Assembly: GCF_043099315.1 (NCBI RefSeq)
Contig: NZ_CP170748.1
DNA: 64,000 bases
Source of the DNA: Chlorogloeopsis fritschii
Lineage (GTDB): Bacteria > Cyanobacteriota > Cyanobacteriia > Cyanobacteriales > Nostocaceae
Reading direction: 5' to 3' (one strand)
Shown here: piece by piece, positions 45,562 to 54,917 of the stretch
Layout of the letters: every line of letters starts with the position of its first letter
Position numbering within the stretch: the first letter of the stretch is position 1
The notes under the pieces: model-generated
Told to the model about the DNA's origin: nothing
Seen by the model: the letters and a program-made list of their open reading frames with translations, nothing else
Database searches by the model: none
Translations under genes and position numbers: made by a program

Positions 45562-46797
45562 ATGCCCAAAATCTACAAACTACTGGTAGATAACCATACC
45601 GAACTTATAAGCACGCCAAAAACCAAATACATAGTAGGTATAGCGCAGGTTGCAAATTTCCCATGTGACTTACCACTATCAGCTAACGTCAGAGAACCCA
45701 ACCCAAATAGTTCGATTTGCAAGCAAATCCTTGATAGCTTATTTGTAGCGCCAGAGAAGTTTGTAGAGAAACATAGTGGCATAATTATCTCCGCACACAA
45801 AGTAACAGAAGTAGCCAAAGGCGAGTTAGAAATCGAAATCCTAGAGGAGTGTGAGGGATACAGCCACTACGGTATAGCTAACGGTGGTAACAGTGTAGCG
45901 ATGTTTAGCAAAGCTCAAGCCTATAAATACAATCTAGAAAAGGTACGAGTTAAAGTAACAATCCACGTCGGGTTAACCGAAAAAGAAGTAAGAGATATTG
46001 CCCTCGCTGCCAATACCAACGCCCCAGTCGATGCCAGTTCGCGCATCAACACTCGCGGCGATTATGATTTCATCAAAACATATATAGCCCAGTTAGAATC
46101 AAAAGAAAAAAGAAAATTTCGCATTCGCTACTACCAAAACCAAAGCGGAATACCAAAAAATGCCCATTGCTCAATAGGTCACATCCTCAAGCTGCTTAAC
46201 TGTTTGGACTGCAATCGCTACAACGGAGATAGTGACAAAAGACGAGGAAAACACCCAACCAGTTTAAAAACACCCAGTGAGATCAACGAAACAGAAAAGG
46301 AAAGGATTAACCGACTGTTACACCTACTAACATCTGCCCTGTGGATTGAACAACGCCTTTACACAATCATTGACGAATATCTGAGAAACCCCCGCCGCAA
46401 AGGGGTAAACAATTTAGCTAGCATTGACACCAAAAAAAATACTCTTCTCCCCGATAGTAAATACTCCTTTGGATTTGGTGCACCCGGAGATTTAGCCCTA
46501 CCAGTAGTAGCTGCATTTAGAGTATTCCTAGACAAGGAATATCAATGGATTATGCCCTTTGAGGAATTTTCAGAAGGGCTAATCAAACACCTCTGGGAGA
46601 AACACTTCTGCGAATATCTAAAAAAGGAATATGTTGCTGGCAAGTCTTTAGGAGTTGAAATCAACCGTAATCAAGAAATTTGGGAAAATCTATACACCTG
46701 TGCGTCGCTCTACCTGAACAATTTGTATAGAAAAATTATTAATTCTAAGTCTAATATAAACGATAAATCAAAACCAAAATTGGTATTGACGTCTTAA
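45562..46797 (+). CDS. AIPR-like protein (abortive-infection phage resistance domain)
   Basis: 411 residues. The region YSHYGIANGGNSVAMFSKAQ (about 105-125) and the following KVTIHVGLTEKEVRDIALAA, then NTNAPVDASSRINTRG, match the AIPR-domain pattern (I-x-NGG-x-T/S ... A-x-NT-x-x-x-V). The C-terminal half is mainly helical. AIPR proteins were linked to abortive infection; their biochemical role is unclear. It is complete and lies among plasmid-backbone genes. Confidence 0.55.
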   Translation: MPKIYKLLVDNHTELISTPKTKYIVGIAQVANFPCDLPLSANVREPNPNSSICKQILDSLFVAPEKFVEKHSGIIISAHKVTEVAKGELEIEILEECEGYSHYGIANGGNSVAMFSKAQAYKYNLEKVRVKVTIHVGLTEKEVRDIALAANTNAPVDASSRINTRGDYDFIKTYIAQLESKEKRKFRIRYYQNQSGIPKNAHCSIGHILKLLNCLDCNRYNGDSDKRRGKHPTSLKTPSEINETEKERINRLLHLLTSALWIEQRLYTIIDEYLRNPRRKGVNNLASIDTKKNTLLPDSKYSFGFGAPGDLALPVVAAFRVFLDKEYQWIMPFEEFSEGLIKHLWEKHFCEYLKKEYVAGKSLGVEINRNQEIWENLYTCASLYLNNLYRKIINSKSNINDKSKPKLVLTS

Positions 46798-46931
46798 CCA
46801 GTTTTAGTAGTCAACTCTCCCATTAGTTTAGTATTTAAAAGGGGAATAACAAACCATCATTCTCCCTTTTTATTCAAACAACAGCACAAGTGCTATCGCA
46901 CAGCTTTCATGCTCTAAATGAAGGTTGTGCA

Positions 46932-47081
46932 ATGAATACTGTAGTTAATTCTAAACCATTTACCAAAAAACCAAAACAGCAGCAAACGCAAATTATTAGT
47001 CCCCAAGAACTTGAGTATCTCGAACTCCAAGCAGCTAAGGCTTACGAAACGGCTAACTACTACCATATGAGATACAACTAG
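46932..47081 (+). CDS. Small hypothetical plasmid protein
   Basis: 49 residues starting MNTVVNSKPFTKKPKQQQTQ, with a C-terminal helix EYLELQAAKAYETANYYHMR. It is a plausible small gene between the AIPR-like and Gp157-like genes, although its ribosome site is weak. No family recognised. Confidence 0.4.
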   Translation: MNTVVNSKPFTKKPKQQQTQIISPQELEYLELQAAKAYETANYYHMRYN

Positions 47082-47158
47082 TGACGACTCCACACACCTC
47101 CGTCAGGTGAGATGTGGCTTCTGTCGCGGCTAGCTAACAATTTCAAATTCTCTCTTTG

Positions 47159-47190
47159 AACCAGCAGTATTCCACCACTGCTGGTTTTCC
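47159..47190 (+). terminator. Hairpin between small gene and Gp157-like gene
   Basis: Perfect 10-bp stem AACCAGCAGT / ACTGCTGGTT with an 8-base loop, followed by TTCCC. It ends about 20 bases before the Gp157-like ATG; terminator or attenuator. Confidence 0.6.
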
Positions 47191-47210
47191 CATAAATAGG
47201 AGTAAAACAA

Positions 47211-47801
47211 ATGACTCAAGCAATTGAAAAAGAAATCAACCAGCTTACCCTCAAAGAACTTTCCCTCGATGCTGCTAAACTGTGGTTTCAAATTGAAGAG
47301 GCTACACAGTCACAAGAAGAGGGTTTAATCGAACAACTCGTACAAAACCTTATGGCTGTTCAGGATAGCATCGAAACCAAAATCGATGCGATCGCTTGGG
47401 TAGTTGACCAGTTAAATCTTGACCTAGAGGTATGGGAAGAGAGGAAAGCACGGGTAGTAGAACTCCACGACCAGATAATCAAGCGTCGAAAAACCCAGTT
47501 ATCGCAAATCAAACGTACCCTTATTTGGTTGCACGAGAAAGGTCTTATCTCTGATAAAAATATTGGCAAGGAAAGGGTAATTGAAATTAGGGACAACCCG
47601 CCTAAAGTAGCTAATTTATTAGTAGAAGTAGATGATGAAGATTTTCCTTCGGAGTTTATAACTATCAAGTACCAAGCTAATAATCAAGCAATCCTCGAAG
47701 CCTACAAATCTGGTAAAGATGTCAGCAATGTTGCTGAGATAACTATCGGTAAGCAGGTACGGTTTAAAGTCCAATCAGGTGGAAAAATAAATCGTAAATA
47801 A
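47211..47801 (+). CDS. Siphovirus Gp157-like protein (PF05565)
   Basis: 196 residues: a long N-terminal coiled region (IEKEINQLTLKELSLDAAKL), then IETKIDAIAWVVDQLNLDLE, the Gp157 signature, and a C-terminal beta part (VANLLVEVDDEDFPSEFITI) with conserved P-x-E/D-F-I. Gp157 is a phage-derived protein, linked to phage resistance in Streptococcus. GGAG precedes the ATG. A terminator follows. Confidence 0.82.
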   Translation: MTQAIEKEINQLTLKELSLDAAKLWFQIEEATQSQEEGLIEQLVQNLMAVQDSIETKIDAIAWVVDQLNLDLEVWEERKARVVELHDQIIKRRKTQLSQIKRTLIWLHEKGLISDKNIGKERVIEIRDNPPKVANLLVEVDDEDFPSEFITIKYQANNQAILEAYKSGKDVSNVAEITIGKQVRFKVQSGGKINRK

Positions 47802-47885
47802 ATAAACCACAACTAGGAGCATAAGCCCTAATAAAATAAGCAAACAAACACAGACATATCCTATCAATTTCTACAATTGATTATC

Positions 47886-47915
47886 AAGTGGTTTGAGTAA
47901 AATCAAACCACTTTT
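47886..47915 (+). terminator. Rho-independent terminator after the Gp157-like gene
   Basis: 11-bp stem AAGTGGTTTGA / TCAAACCACTT with a 6-base loop, then TT. Confidence 0.75.
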
Positions 47916-48040
47916 ATTTGATATCAAAAAATTAAAGTATCTTCAAGATTACAACTAGAAAAAATTCCTTAAAGCATTCATATCATTCACTTGCTTCAAA
48001 ATTACTATTTATTAGTCGATCAAAACATAAATTTAAAACA

Positions 48041-48283
48041 ATGCAAGAGATACTAGACGCAATTCTCTACATCCTCATCTACGGCTTTAGCAGCTTATTT
48101 ATCCTGATATTCATATTGGAAATGCAAGTAGCGTTTGCTAACCATATTTCAAGCTACACCACAACACGCCACTCTCGTGTAGAAGTGACTAGGAAGAGAG
48201 TCTGGGACTATACCGTGCATTCATGCATGAGCGATCGCTCTTGTAATGCTATAACTCCCTCATGCCTTTTTAGCTTTAGGTAA
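48041..48283 (+). CDS. Possible small membrane protein
   Basis: 80 codons. Residues 1-34 (LYILIYGFSSLFILIFILEM) form a clear TM helix, then the sequence becomes basic. No ribosome site is seen and the end overlaps the small gene on the other strand, so only the N-terminal half may be genuine. Confidence 0.3.
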   Translation: MQEILDAILYILIYGFSSLFILIFILEMQVAFANHISSYTTTRHSRVEVTRKRVWDYTVHSCMSDRSCNAITPSCLFSFR

Positions 48284-48370
48284 TGTCCAGTAAATACCAG
48301 AAGACAACACTACGCTAGCGACAGCAGCAATCAGAATAACTTGAATGGCATCAGTTAAATTAAAAGTCAT
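48260..48370 (-). CDS. 36-residue single-TM peptide
   Basis: ATG at 48370 with TTGAGG 8 bases upstream. The peptide begins MTFNLTDAIQVILIAAVASV, continues VLSSGIYWTLPKAKKA and ends at TGA: a short polar N-terminus, one TM helix of about 20 residues, and a basic KAKK tail (inside-positive). Good coding signs for so short a gene. The family is not recognised. Confidence 0.6.
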   Translation of the reverse strand: MTFNLTDAIQVILIAAVASVVLSSGIYWTLPKAKKA

Positions 48371-48589
48371 TGTCGTTACCTCAATTTTCAATTTCTACAA
48401 ATATCTTCAAACTCGAATAGTAATTTTCCAGATAGAAAATTGTGATTTAGAGCAGCTATAAGTGTGATTTTTGTCTAATCATTACCATAAATCCGACTAT
48501 TACTGGCAGCGATCACCTACAGGTTTCAATCTTTACCCTAATCGCTTGTCAACTTCGTCACTTTATAGTACATTAGTACCAACAAGAGA

Positions 48590-48634
48590 AACCCCCCACC
48601 TCACACGTGGGGTTTTATTTTTTAAGTTAGTTTT
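48590..48634 (+). terminator. Putative terminator
   Basis: CCCCAC-ctcacac-GTGGGG hairpin followed by TTTTATTTTTT. No plus-strand gene clearly ends here, so it may end the transcript through 48041. Confidence 0.5.
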
Positions 48635-48704
48635 ACAGAAAGTGTTGCCAAAGAGTTTTGGATGGGTATTGCTTTTGCTCTTGCTCAACCGTTCTCGGCA
48701 TTCC

Positions 48705-48925
48705 TCAAGGCTCTAACTCCATCTTTGTTTTAATTTCATTAAATGGTAACAGCAATGTTTCTAGAATATATTCTCTAGTTTCACGACTGACATAACATTG
48801 GGTCTGAAGACAATCTAATAATAATTTATTAGCGTAACAATATGCTCGTAACATTCCCCAGTTTTGGTCATTGCCTAATTGCCAGTTGTAATCAAGATTG
48901 CGATATTTTCTGTTTAACTCCAGCA
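48705..48925 (-). pseudogene. C-terminal fragment of a NACHT-family protein
   Basis: NLDYNWQLGNDQ, LLLDCLQTQCYVSRETREYI and LETLLLPF match the conserved C-terminus of cyanobacterial NACHT proteins (from memory). The rest is missing: at about 48925 it runs antisense into the HTH fragment on the plus strand. Confidence 0.6.
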
Positions 48926-49131
48926 ATCTCAGCCATAAGGAAATTGCTGAAAAAATCGAAAAAGATGAAAAATGGGTAAAACAGGCAGAAAATTGCAACT
49001 ATCCCCACACTTGGGACGAGTTTGTCGCTTATCTATACGCTTTGGATGCAAAATTTGAGTTGACGGTAAATCTTCCCAGTGGGGAGAATTTGAGACTTAC
49101 TAGCGCTCAAATTAAGGAAATCGCTGGATAA
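48925..49131 (+). pseudogene. C-terminal fragment of an XRE-type (HigA-like) antitoxin
   Basis: LSHKEIAEKIEKDEKWVKQA, then ENCNYPHTWDEFVAYLYALD, then KFELTVNLPSGENLRL. The recognition helix region is present but the first two HTH helices are missing. It abuts the NACHT fragment, marking a rearrangement seam. Confidence 0.55.
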
Positions 49132-49569
49132 TCATCAAATCATCAATTACTATCGAAGTTAATTTTTTCTTGCCACGATGCGGTATTTTCATTTGGTCGC
49201 GATGCAAACACTAATTCACGCTTGCTCGTTTTGTGCCGTCGCCCGGCTTCAGCCGGCTGGTTGTCTCCACTGGCTCCGCTTTTCAAGCCGAACCTGGGAT
49301 ATAGGGAGATAGGGAGCGATCGCTTGGGGTTTCCTATAAGAATTGGATGGGGGCGATAGCCTGAGCATATCGAGGACTATTTGGTTTTCACCCTCAATTA
49401 AGGTTTAAAGGATGGTTTGGAGTTGTGGCGGGAGTTGTCGATGTAGTCTGGTAGGGGCATTACACTTGAATGAAATTATGAGGATCAGTAATTCTGATTA
49501 AAAATTCTTTAACTTTTGGATATTTGGAATCTCCTTCTTGAAGCGGTCAAAGGCAGATTTCCAGTTATG
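49132..49569. other. Gene-free region
   Basis: No ORF. Contains a GC-rich palindromic patch (CCGGCTTCAGCCGG near 49254) and AGGGAGATAGGGAG. Together with the next repeat block it makes a 570-base non-coding stretch. Confidence 0.35.
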
Positions 49570-49724
49570 AGCGCACCCTAATTTCTACTTGTGCTTTGGT
49601 GCAGCACACTTAGGGTGCGGTTGAAGCCAAATTTTGGTTGTAAGCGCACCCTAACAACTACAAGTGCGTTAATCAGTTAGGGTGCAGTAAAAGTCTGTTT
49701 TTGTCTCAAAAGCGCACCCTAACT
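49570..49724. repeat. Array of AGCGCACCCTAA / TTAGGGTGC palindromes
   Basis: AGCGCACCCTAA occurs at 49570, 49643 and 49711 (spacing 73 and 68). Inverted TTAGGGTGC copies at 49610 and 49677 complete two hairpins. The array runs into the start of the next ORF. Confidence 0.7.
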
Positions 49725-50135
49725 AGCAATAACTTTGACCAGGATTTGCATAATAACAGCAATATCAACCTAAACAGCCCTAATCTCGTACTTGAAACAA
49801 TCTTCGAGTGGAAAGGGGCAGGAAATGACTACGAACAAATTAACTTGAACATTTGGACTTCCAAATGTAAATTAAGAATTTATCGCACGTACTCGATGCC
49901 CGTGATTATTATCTGTTCGGACTTAGATGAATCAGAAACGGGAACTTCAATCACAAACTCATGCGAAAGACTCGCTACCCTTATCTGGAATAAATATAAA
50001 GAGGAAGAGTTAGCCAAAAACCCAGGATTTCTCTTTATAGAACATTATCCCCGACACAATCAAGCTTGGGGGGATGTAGTAGAAACATTTTGTCTAGTAC
50101 AGTTCAATTTTGACGGTGAAAAATTCTCTAGCTAG
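49701..50135 (+). CDS. Hypothetical protein, start uncertain
   Basis: 144 residues if begun at the TTG at 49701, which lies inside a repeat. The convincing part begins LNSPNLVLETIFEWKGAGND, with IWTSKCKLRIYRTYSMPVII and FLFIEHYPRHNQAW later. No family recognised. The N-terminus is probably lost or replaced by the repeat array. Confidence 0.4.
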   Translation: MSQKRTLTSNNFDQDLHNNSNINLNSPNLVLETIFEWKGAGNDYEQINLNIWTSKCKLRIYRTYSMPVIIICSDLDESETGTSITNSCERLATLIWNKYKEEELAKNPGFLFIEHYPRHNQAWGDVVETFCLVQFNFDGEKFSS

Positions 50136-50752
50136 ATGTTAATATTCCAGAAATATCTTTTCATGGTCATCCAATTGGGATTGATATAGGACTTGAAAGT
50201 TTTTTGGCTACTTCTGAAGGGACACTAATTGCTAGACCATTATTTTTTAAATCTCTACAACGTCAGCTGGAATTGCTACAAAGAAGATTGAGAAATAAAA
50301 AACTGGGATCTAATAATCGCAAGAAGTTAAACAAGAAGATAGCTAGATTGCACCAAAAGATTTCTGATACAAGAAAAGATTTTCACTTTAAAACAGCACA
50401 TAAAATTTGCGACCAAGGAGACTCAATATTTATTGAGGATATTGATTTTAGAACATGGGCTAAAGGTATGTTTTGTAAGCATACTCTTGATGCGGGGTTC
50501 GGTCAGTTTTTCACAATATTGAATCATGTAGCCTGGAAAAGAGGGAAGTATTTTGGCAAAGTGAACAAAGATGGAACTAGCCAAATATGTCCTAATTGTG
50601 ATGCATACACAGGTAAGAAAACATTAGATGTAAGAATACATTCTTGTCCTGAGTGTGGGTACACAAAAAATCGCGATGTTGCTGCTTCAGAGGTAATCAG
50701 AAATCGTGGTCTAAATGCCGTTGGGCAGACGGTATTACAAAATGCTTGTTGA
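50132..50752 (+). pseudogene. tnpB: IS200/IS605-type TnpB fragment (5' truncated)
   Basis: Starts without a Met inside the RuvC-I region, HPIGIDIGLESFLATSEG. It then has SIFIEDIDFRTWAKG (RuvC-II), a CPNC ... CPEC zinc ribbon, and NRDVAASEVIRNRGLNAVGQ (RuvC-III). The N-terminal RNA- and DNA-binding half is missing, so it cannot be active. RE-like hairpin sequence follows to about 50815. Confidence 0.75.
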
Positions 50753-50818
50753 CTCGTACTGTCGGGGGCTAGTAGTAATACTAGTCTAGGTAAGTGGGGA
50801 TGAAACAAGAATCTCCCT

Positions 50819-51337
50819 TCACAGGCGAAGCCTTGAAGGTGAGAGTGTCAAATGAAGTAAGTTCTGACGATAGGTTTCATTGCCCGTTAGTTTTGCGATC
50901 GCACCAGCAATAAATCGAGCGCAGCGTTCTGGCTGGGATGAAACTTGTTCCTCGGCAAATCGCACCACCACCCAATTAGCATCAACGAAACACTTGTTGC
51001 GATAGTCGTCCTGCCCGATGCAGTGGGTAGGCTCTCCTGTTGAAAACGAGATAGGTTCATCAACCTCCACATCCAGATGGAGTCCAGTAGTTGGTTCAAC
51101 AATGAGAAAGTCAGCCGTGTAGTGCAAATCATGCCCCGGCGGCAACATTTTCTGTTGGGGGAAAACTGCATCACCAAAATAATGCTTCAAGACATTCTCA
51201 AATAGCTTCTCACTCGCTCCCACAGCCACATCACCCGTACCCGAAGGTACAATCACGGGGGCGAATTTCTTATCCCGTACCAATTGAGGAACAAACACCT
51301 GGGGAAAGGATGGAACTGGTTTAGATAATTTAGACAT
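50819..51337 (-). CDS. PD-(D/E)XK nuclease-like protein
   Basis: 172 residues. The core reads LHYTADFLIVEPTTGLHLDV then EVDEPISF (D ... E-x-E arrangement) and DDYRNKCFVDANWVVVRFAE, the last being the pattern of DUF559/Vsr-like endonuclease folds in which a small domain follows the active site. The N-terminus is Pro-rich. It may act in repair or restriction. It follows the group II intron on the same strand; the intron may sit in its leader. Confidence 0.6.
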   Translation of the reverse strand: MSKLSKPVPSFPQVFVPQLVRDKKFAPVIVPSGTGDVAVGASEKLFENVLKHYFGDAVFPQQKMLPPGHDLHYTADFLIVEPTTGLHLDVEVDEPISFSTGEPTHCIGQDDYRNKCFVDANWVVVRFAEEQVSSQPERCARFIAGAIAKLTGNETYRQNLLHLTLSPSRLRL

Positions 51338-51355
51338 AGTTAGTCAAAAGTGTGA

Positions 51356-52989
51356 GTTAACCTAAGCCGGAGAGTCACCTCTCCGACTTGGCTTCAAAAC
51401 CGGACTTAAACTTTTCAGGTTATCCGGCTCCTCTCCAACTTGGCTCATTGTCATGGGTACTAATTTTGTGGTTTATCCCTTAAGCCGTGTGCCTGGTCGT
51501 GGCAGTGACGGTGTAGCAAAGCCAGGTTTTCCCGTTTATTGTTGTTGTGATTTCCATCGCAATGATGAATCTCTGTTAGATCTTCTGGCATGAAATCGAG
51601 TCCACAGTAGGAGCATTTACCTTTTTGGGTTTTAAGAAGAGAAGAGACTAGCGGGGGTATTCCTGGATAGGTTCCTCTTCTTTTGCTCCAGTATGTCCAG
51701 TCACCGTCGAAGGGTGATTTGTCTCCCTTGACTCTGACGTGTCTGACTATTGGGGTTTCCGAGTGTTTTCGCAGTTTGGTTCCGCTTTTTGCTTGGAATA
51801 CCCATCCTCCACCCCGATCTACTGCCCAGTAGCGTGAGATTGCTTCTCGACTGTTGAGATGAGGGTGTCTGCGTTTTGCCCAGTGGATCAACTTATAAAA
51901 AAGTCGGTCGTATAGAGATGAGAATATATCTTTACTGACTACGGTTGAGTAGTAATTGCACCAGCCAATGATAATTGGATTCAGGCAGTTAATTAAGTCT
52001 TCCTGCTTTCCTGCCGAGAATTGTGTTACCACGTTTCTCAGTTTAGCTGAGTGTTGATTTTCACTCTTTTTACTGGGTTTGATGATGGTCTTGTATCCTC
52101 TTTTGGATGAGTATTTCCCAACTGGATATTGTCTCACATTGAATCCCAAAAAATTAAATCCAGCTTTGCCATTTAGGGTGTGGCTGAGATTTGTTTTTTC
52201 GGGTTTGAGTTCAAGACCGATGCCTTTTAGCCAATTCTCGATAACATATTTAGCTCGTTCTATGTCTGACTCATTGTTGGCAAATGCTACAAAATCGTCA
52301 GCATATCTAACTAATAGGATGGTGGGTCTTGTTTTGGTTCCGATTTGATGAACCTGTTCTTCCAATCCATGTAGAGCTATATTCGCTAAAAGTGGCGAAA
52401 TTACTCCGCCTTGTGGCGTACCAGCTTCTATTGGTTGAAAAACACCATCCATGACTCCACATTTTAACCATCCTCTGAGAATTCTTTGGATGATTGGTGG
52501 AGCCTTTGTTTTTCTGAGTAAGGCTTGATGCGATATATTATCAAAACATCCGGCTATATCTGCATCTTTCTGATATTTACTGCGGTTAGGGTTCTACTTT
52601 GAGCCGGGTTTATTTGAGAGTGGTTCTTGGTCACAGGATGAAGTGCCAAGCTCGTATAATCCTTTACCTTTTGGTTGCGGTGTATCAGCCTGTTTCACCG
52701 CTTCGCCGTGACGACCCTTAAATCGTAGATTCCTGTTCGTACCCAATATACAGCTTGCTAGACGGGATTCCAGAGTAGGCTTCCAGTTACCGCCGTTTAA
52801 TCCCGCTTCAGGCGTTGATGGCTAGTCGCGAACCTGGGGATTACGCTTTCACTCCACCACTTGGAGGGAGGGGCTTTCACCCTCATCAGAAATCAGTTGT
52901 TAAGGTAGTTGTCTTGATTGTGACATCATAGACAGTGTTCCTTCCCCCTAATCCCCCAGGTATTCTGGTTTCTAGGGAACGTGTCGCAC
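51356..52989 (-). mobile_element. Group II intron with an internal deletion
   Basis: The 5' end GTGCGACACG (52989 downwards) matches the GUGYG consensus. Long structured leader sequence occupies 52600-52989. Domain V-like GAGCCGGAT...GTCCGG lies at about 51396-51430 and a domain VI-like hairpin ends near 51356. The encoded protein lacks about its first 140-200 codons, so the intron carries a deletion at about 52590. Exact ends would need an uninterrupted relative. Confidence 0.65.
51460..52590 (-). pseudogene. Group II intron reverse transcriptase/maturase with HNH domain, 5' truncated
   Basis: Readable from SKYQKDADIAGCFDNISHQA (RT domain 2/3, in frame upstream of the first Met at 52452) through GTPQGGVISPLLANIALHGL and the catalytic LVRYADDFVAFA, the X/maturase domain (IIGWCNYYSTVVSKDIFSSL), and an HNH endonuclease (CSYCGLDFMPEDLTEIHHCD, then NKRENLALLHRHCHDQ). 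RT domains 0-2 are missing. The protein could act only if supplied in trans. Confidence 0.8.
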
Positions 52990-53223
52990 CATCCTCCCGA
53001 CGCTAGCTCTGCGATTATGGCGCGGGACACAAGCGCGATTGAAGTTAAATAATAGCCTCTAACTTCACAAATTACTTAAACATTAAATAGTTTATATCCA
53101 GTCTTACAGTCATATTGAAGTTGTGAAAACCAACTAATATTGGATATTTTTTAGAACTAAAATTAGATGCCAAATCTTGAGTAGATAGGGGAAAATGCGC
53201 TCTTATACACGTTAAATCGAGCT

Positions 53224-54855
53224 ATGTACAGCTTCCAGATACTCGAAGGGCTGATTCAAGAGGAATACCCTCTCATCGGCTGCGAATCTCCCCTCCAAGA
53301 AAGACTGCGCCTACTAGTGCATATCACCCAGTTCTGCCAGAACACCAACCGCAAGTGCTATCTGTGGAACTTGGGGGAAGAAGCTATCAAAGAACTGACA
53401 ATCAAAGACTCAAAACTAGCAATCAGAGGTTTTGCTGAATACACGCCCAAGCCAAGATACAATAAAGAAGATTATTTTCACGTACTCAGCTTTTGGAAAG
53501 AATACCAGGAAAGCGGCGTTCTAATTATCGAGAATATATACCCTTGGATTAAGGAAAATAGCCCAAAAGAAACTGATTTTTTCTTAGTATCCGAGTGGAT
53601 TAAATCTTCACTAATTAATATCAAACTTTACAATCAAAATACTGGTAAAATTGCCCTAATTCTAGGAGCAACTGCTGATATTAGTAGCGATATTGCCGCC
53701 GAGATTCTTATCTGGAAACAAGATTTACCTGACGTTAGCGAAATCATCAATTCACTTACTCAAGCAGGCGTATTACCCCCAGAATACACAAAAATAGATG
53801 TCCTCACAGTAGCAAATGCTGGGATGGGGTTGTACATATCAGATATACTCAATCTACTCAAGGAAGTTAGAAAAACCACCGACTTCATTAACTCAGAAGA
53901 AGTAGCGATCGCTCTCCTCAAACAAAAAATCCAACTCCTCAACCGCCTCTACGATATTGAGTTCCTACCCCCACCCAAAGTCCAACTGGGTGGGTTAGAA
54001 CTCATGCAAGAATCATTCAAAAAGTTTAAGCGCCTCCTGACCCCTGGCGCCAAACAATACAACTTGCGCGTACCAAAAGGTATTATGCTAGTGGGACCAC
54101 CGGGGACGGGAAAATCCCACTCCGCGAAAGCCTGCTCGCAAAATATGGGTATTCCCCTCATCATGGTTGATTGGGGTAATTTCCGCAGTTTTGGCAATCA
54201 AGCCGAAATTAAACTCGAACGCCTGCTAAAAGTAGCAGATAAATTGTCACAAATAATACTGTATTTTGACGACTTTGATAAGGGTTTTGCCGGGGATGAT
54301 GACCTAGCCAAACGCCTTGCAGGTAAGCTTTTAACCTGGATGCAGGAAAGAACAAGCGACGTGCTAGTGATTGCCTCTGTCAACCGCATGGAATGGTTGC
54401 CACCGGAACTTACCCGCGCCGGACGCTTCGACTACCTGTTCAAGGTAGACCTGCCTAACAATGGGGAAAGATATACTATCTTCAAGCTGCACGCTGCCCG
54501 ATTTGACGAGCGCTTCCGCAATGGCGGCGATCCCTGGAGCGAAGAAGAGTGGCGCAGAATCCTCAAAGCTACCAATAGATGTGTGGGTGCTGAAATTCAG
54601 ACAATTGTAGAACGCGCCGCCAGCACTATATTCTGCTCAACAGTAAAAGAAGATATCTACTCAGAAGAAAAACTTCCCCCACTCAAACTAACCATTGAAG
54701 CATTACTCGAAGAACGCCGTCAAATTAACCCTCTCGCCCTGAGGGAAGCTGACACAGTTGAGTCGATGCGTAACAAAGCTGACCAACAAGCTTTACCTAG
54801 CTCACCTCTCGATTCGTCGCGCTTTGCCGTTGGTAACATCGATATTTTTGGTTAG
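53224..54855 (+). CDS. Ycf46-like AAA ATPase at the head of the conjugation operon
   Basis: 543 residues. The N-terminal 220 residues are a Ycf46-type domain (LLVHITQFCQNTNRKCYLWN). The AAA module follows: Walker A VGPPGTGKSHSAKACS, Walker B IILYFDDFDKG, sensor 1 VLVIASVNRMEWLPPELTRA, then GRFDYLFKV with the arginine finger region. Chromosomal Ycf46 relatives are tied to photosynthesis and inorganic carbon use; this copy heads a type IV secretion cluster, so a transfer-related job is inferred. Only 62 bases separate it from the DUF192 gene. Confidence 0.78.
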   Translation: MYSFQILEGLIQEEYPLIGCESPLQERLRLLVHITQFCQNTNRKCYLWNLGEEAIKELTIKDSKLAIRGFAEYTPKPRYNKEDYFHVLSFWKEYQESGVLIIENIYPWIKENSPKETDFFLVSEWIKSSLINIKLYNQNTGKIALILGATADISSDIAAEILIWKQDLPDVSEIINSLTQAGVLPPEYTKIDVLTVANAGMGLYISDILNLLKEVRKTTDFINSEEVAIALLKQKIQLLNRLYDIEFLPPPKVQLGGLELMQESFKKFKRLLTPGAKQYNLRVPKGIMLVGPPGTGKSHSAKACSQNMGIPLIMVDWGNFRSFGNQAEIKLERLLKVADKLSQIILYFDDFDKGFAGDDDLAKRLAGKLLTWMQERTSDVLVIASVNRMEWLPPELTRAGRFDYLFKVDLPNNGERYTIFKLHAARFDERFRNGGDPWSEEEWRRILKATNRCVGAEIQTIVERAASTIFCSTVKEDIYSEEKLPPLKLTIEALLEERRQINPLALREADTVESMRNKADQQALPSSPLDSSRFAVGNIDIFG

Positions 54856-54917
54856 CGATCGCATACATCAAGTTCTTTTTCTAGCCACTTTACCACTTTA
54901 TTTATCTAAGAAGGATT

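Noticed and set aside
49570..49724. Reading the repeat array as replication iterons or a CRISPR
   Set aside because: The arms form inverted pairs with 68-73-base spacing rather than uniform direct iterons; no rep gene is adjacent and no spacers of constant length with cas genes exist in the window.
50132..50752. Active TnpB/RNA-guided nuclease
   Set aside because: The N-terminal half is missing, and the open frame has no start codon before the RuvC-I region.
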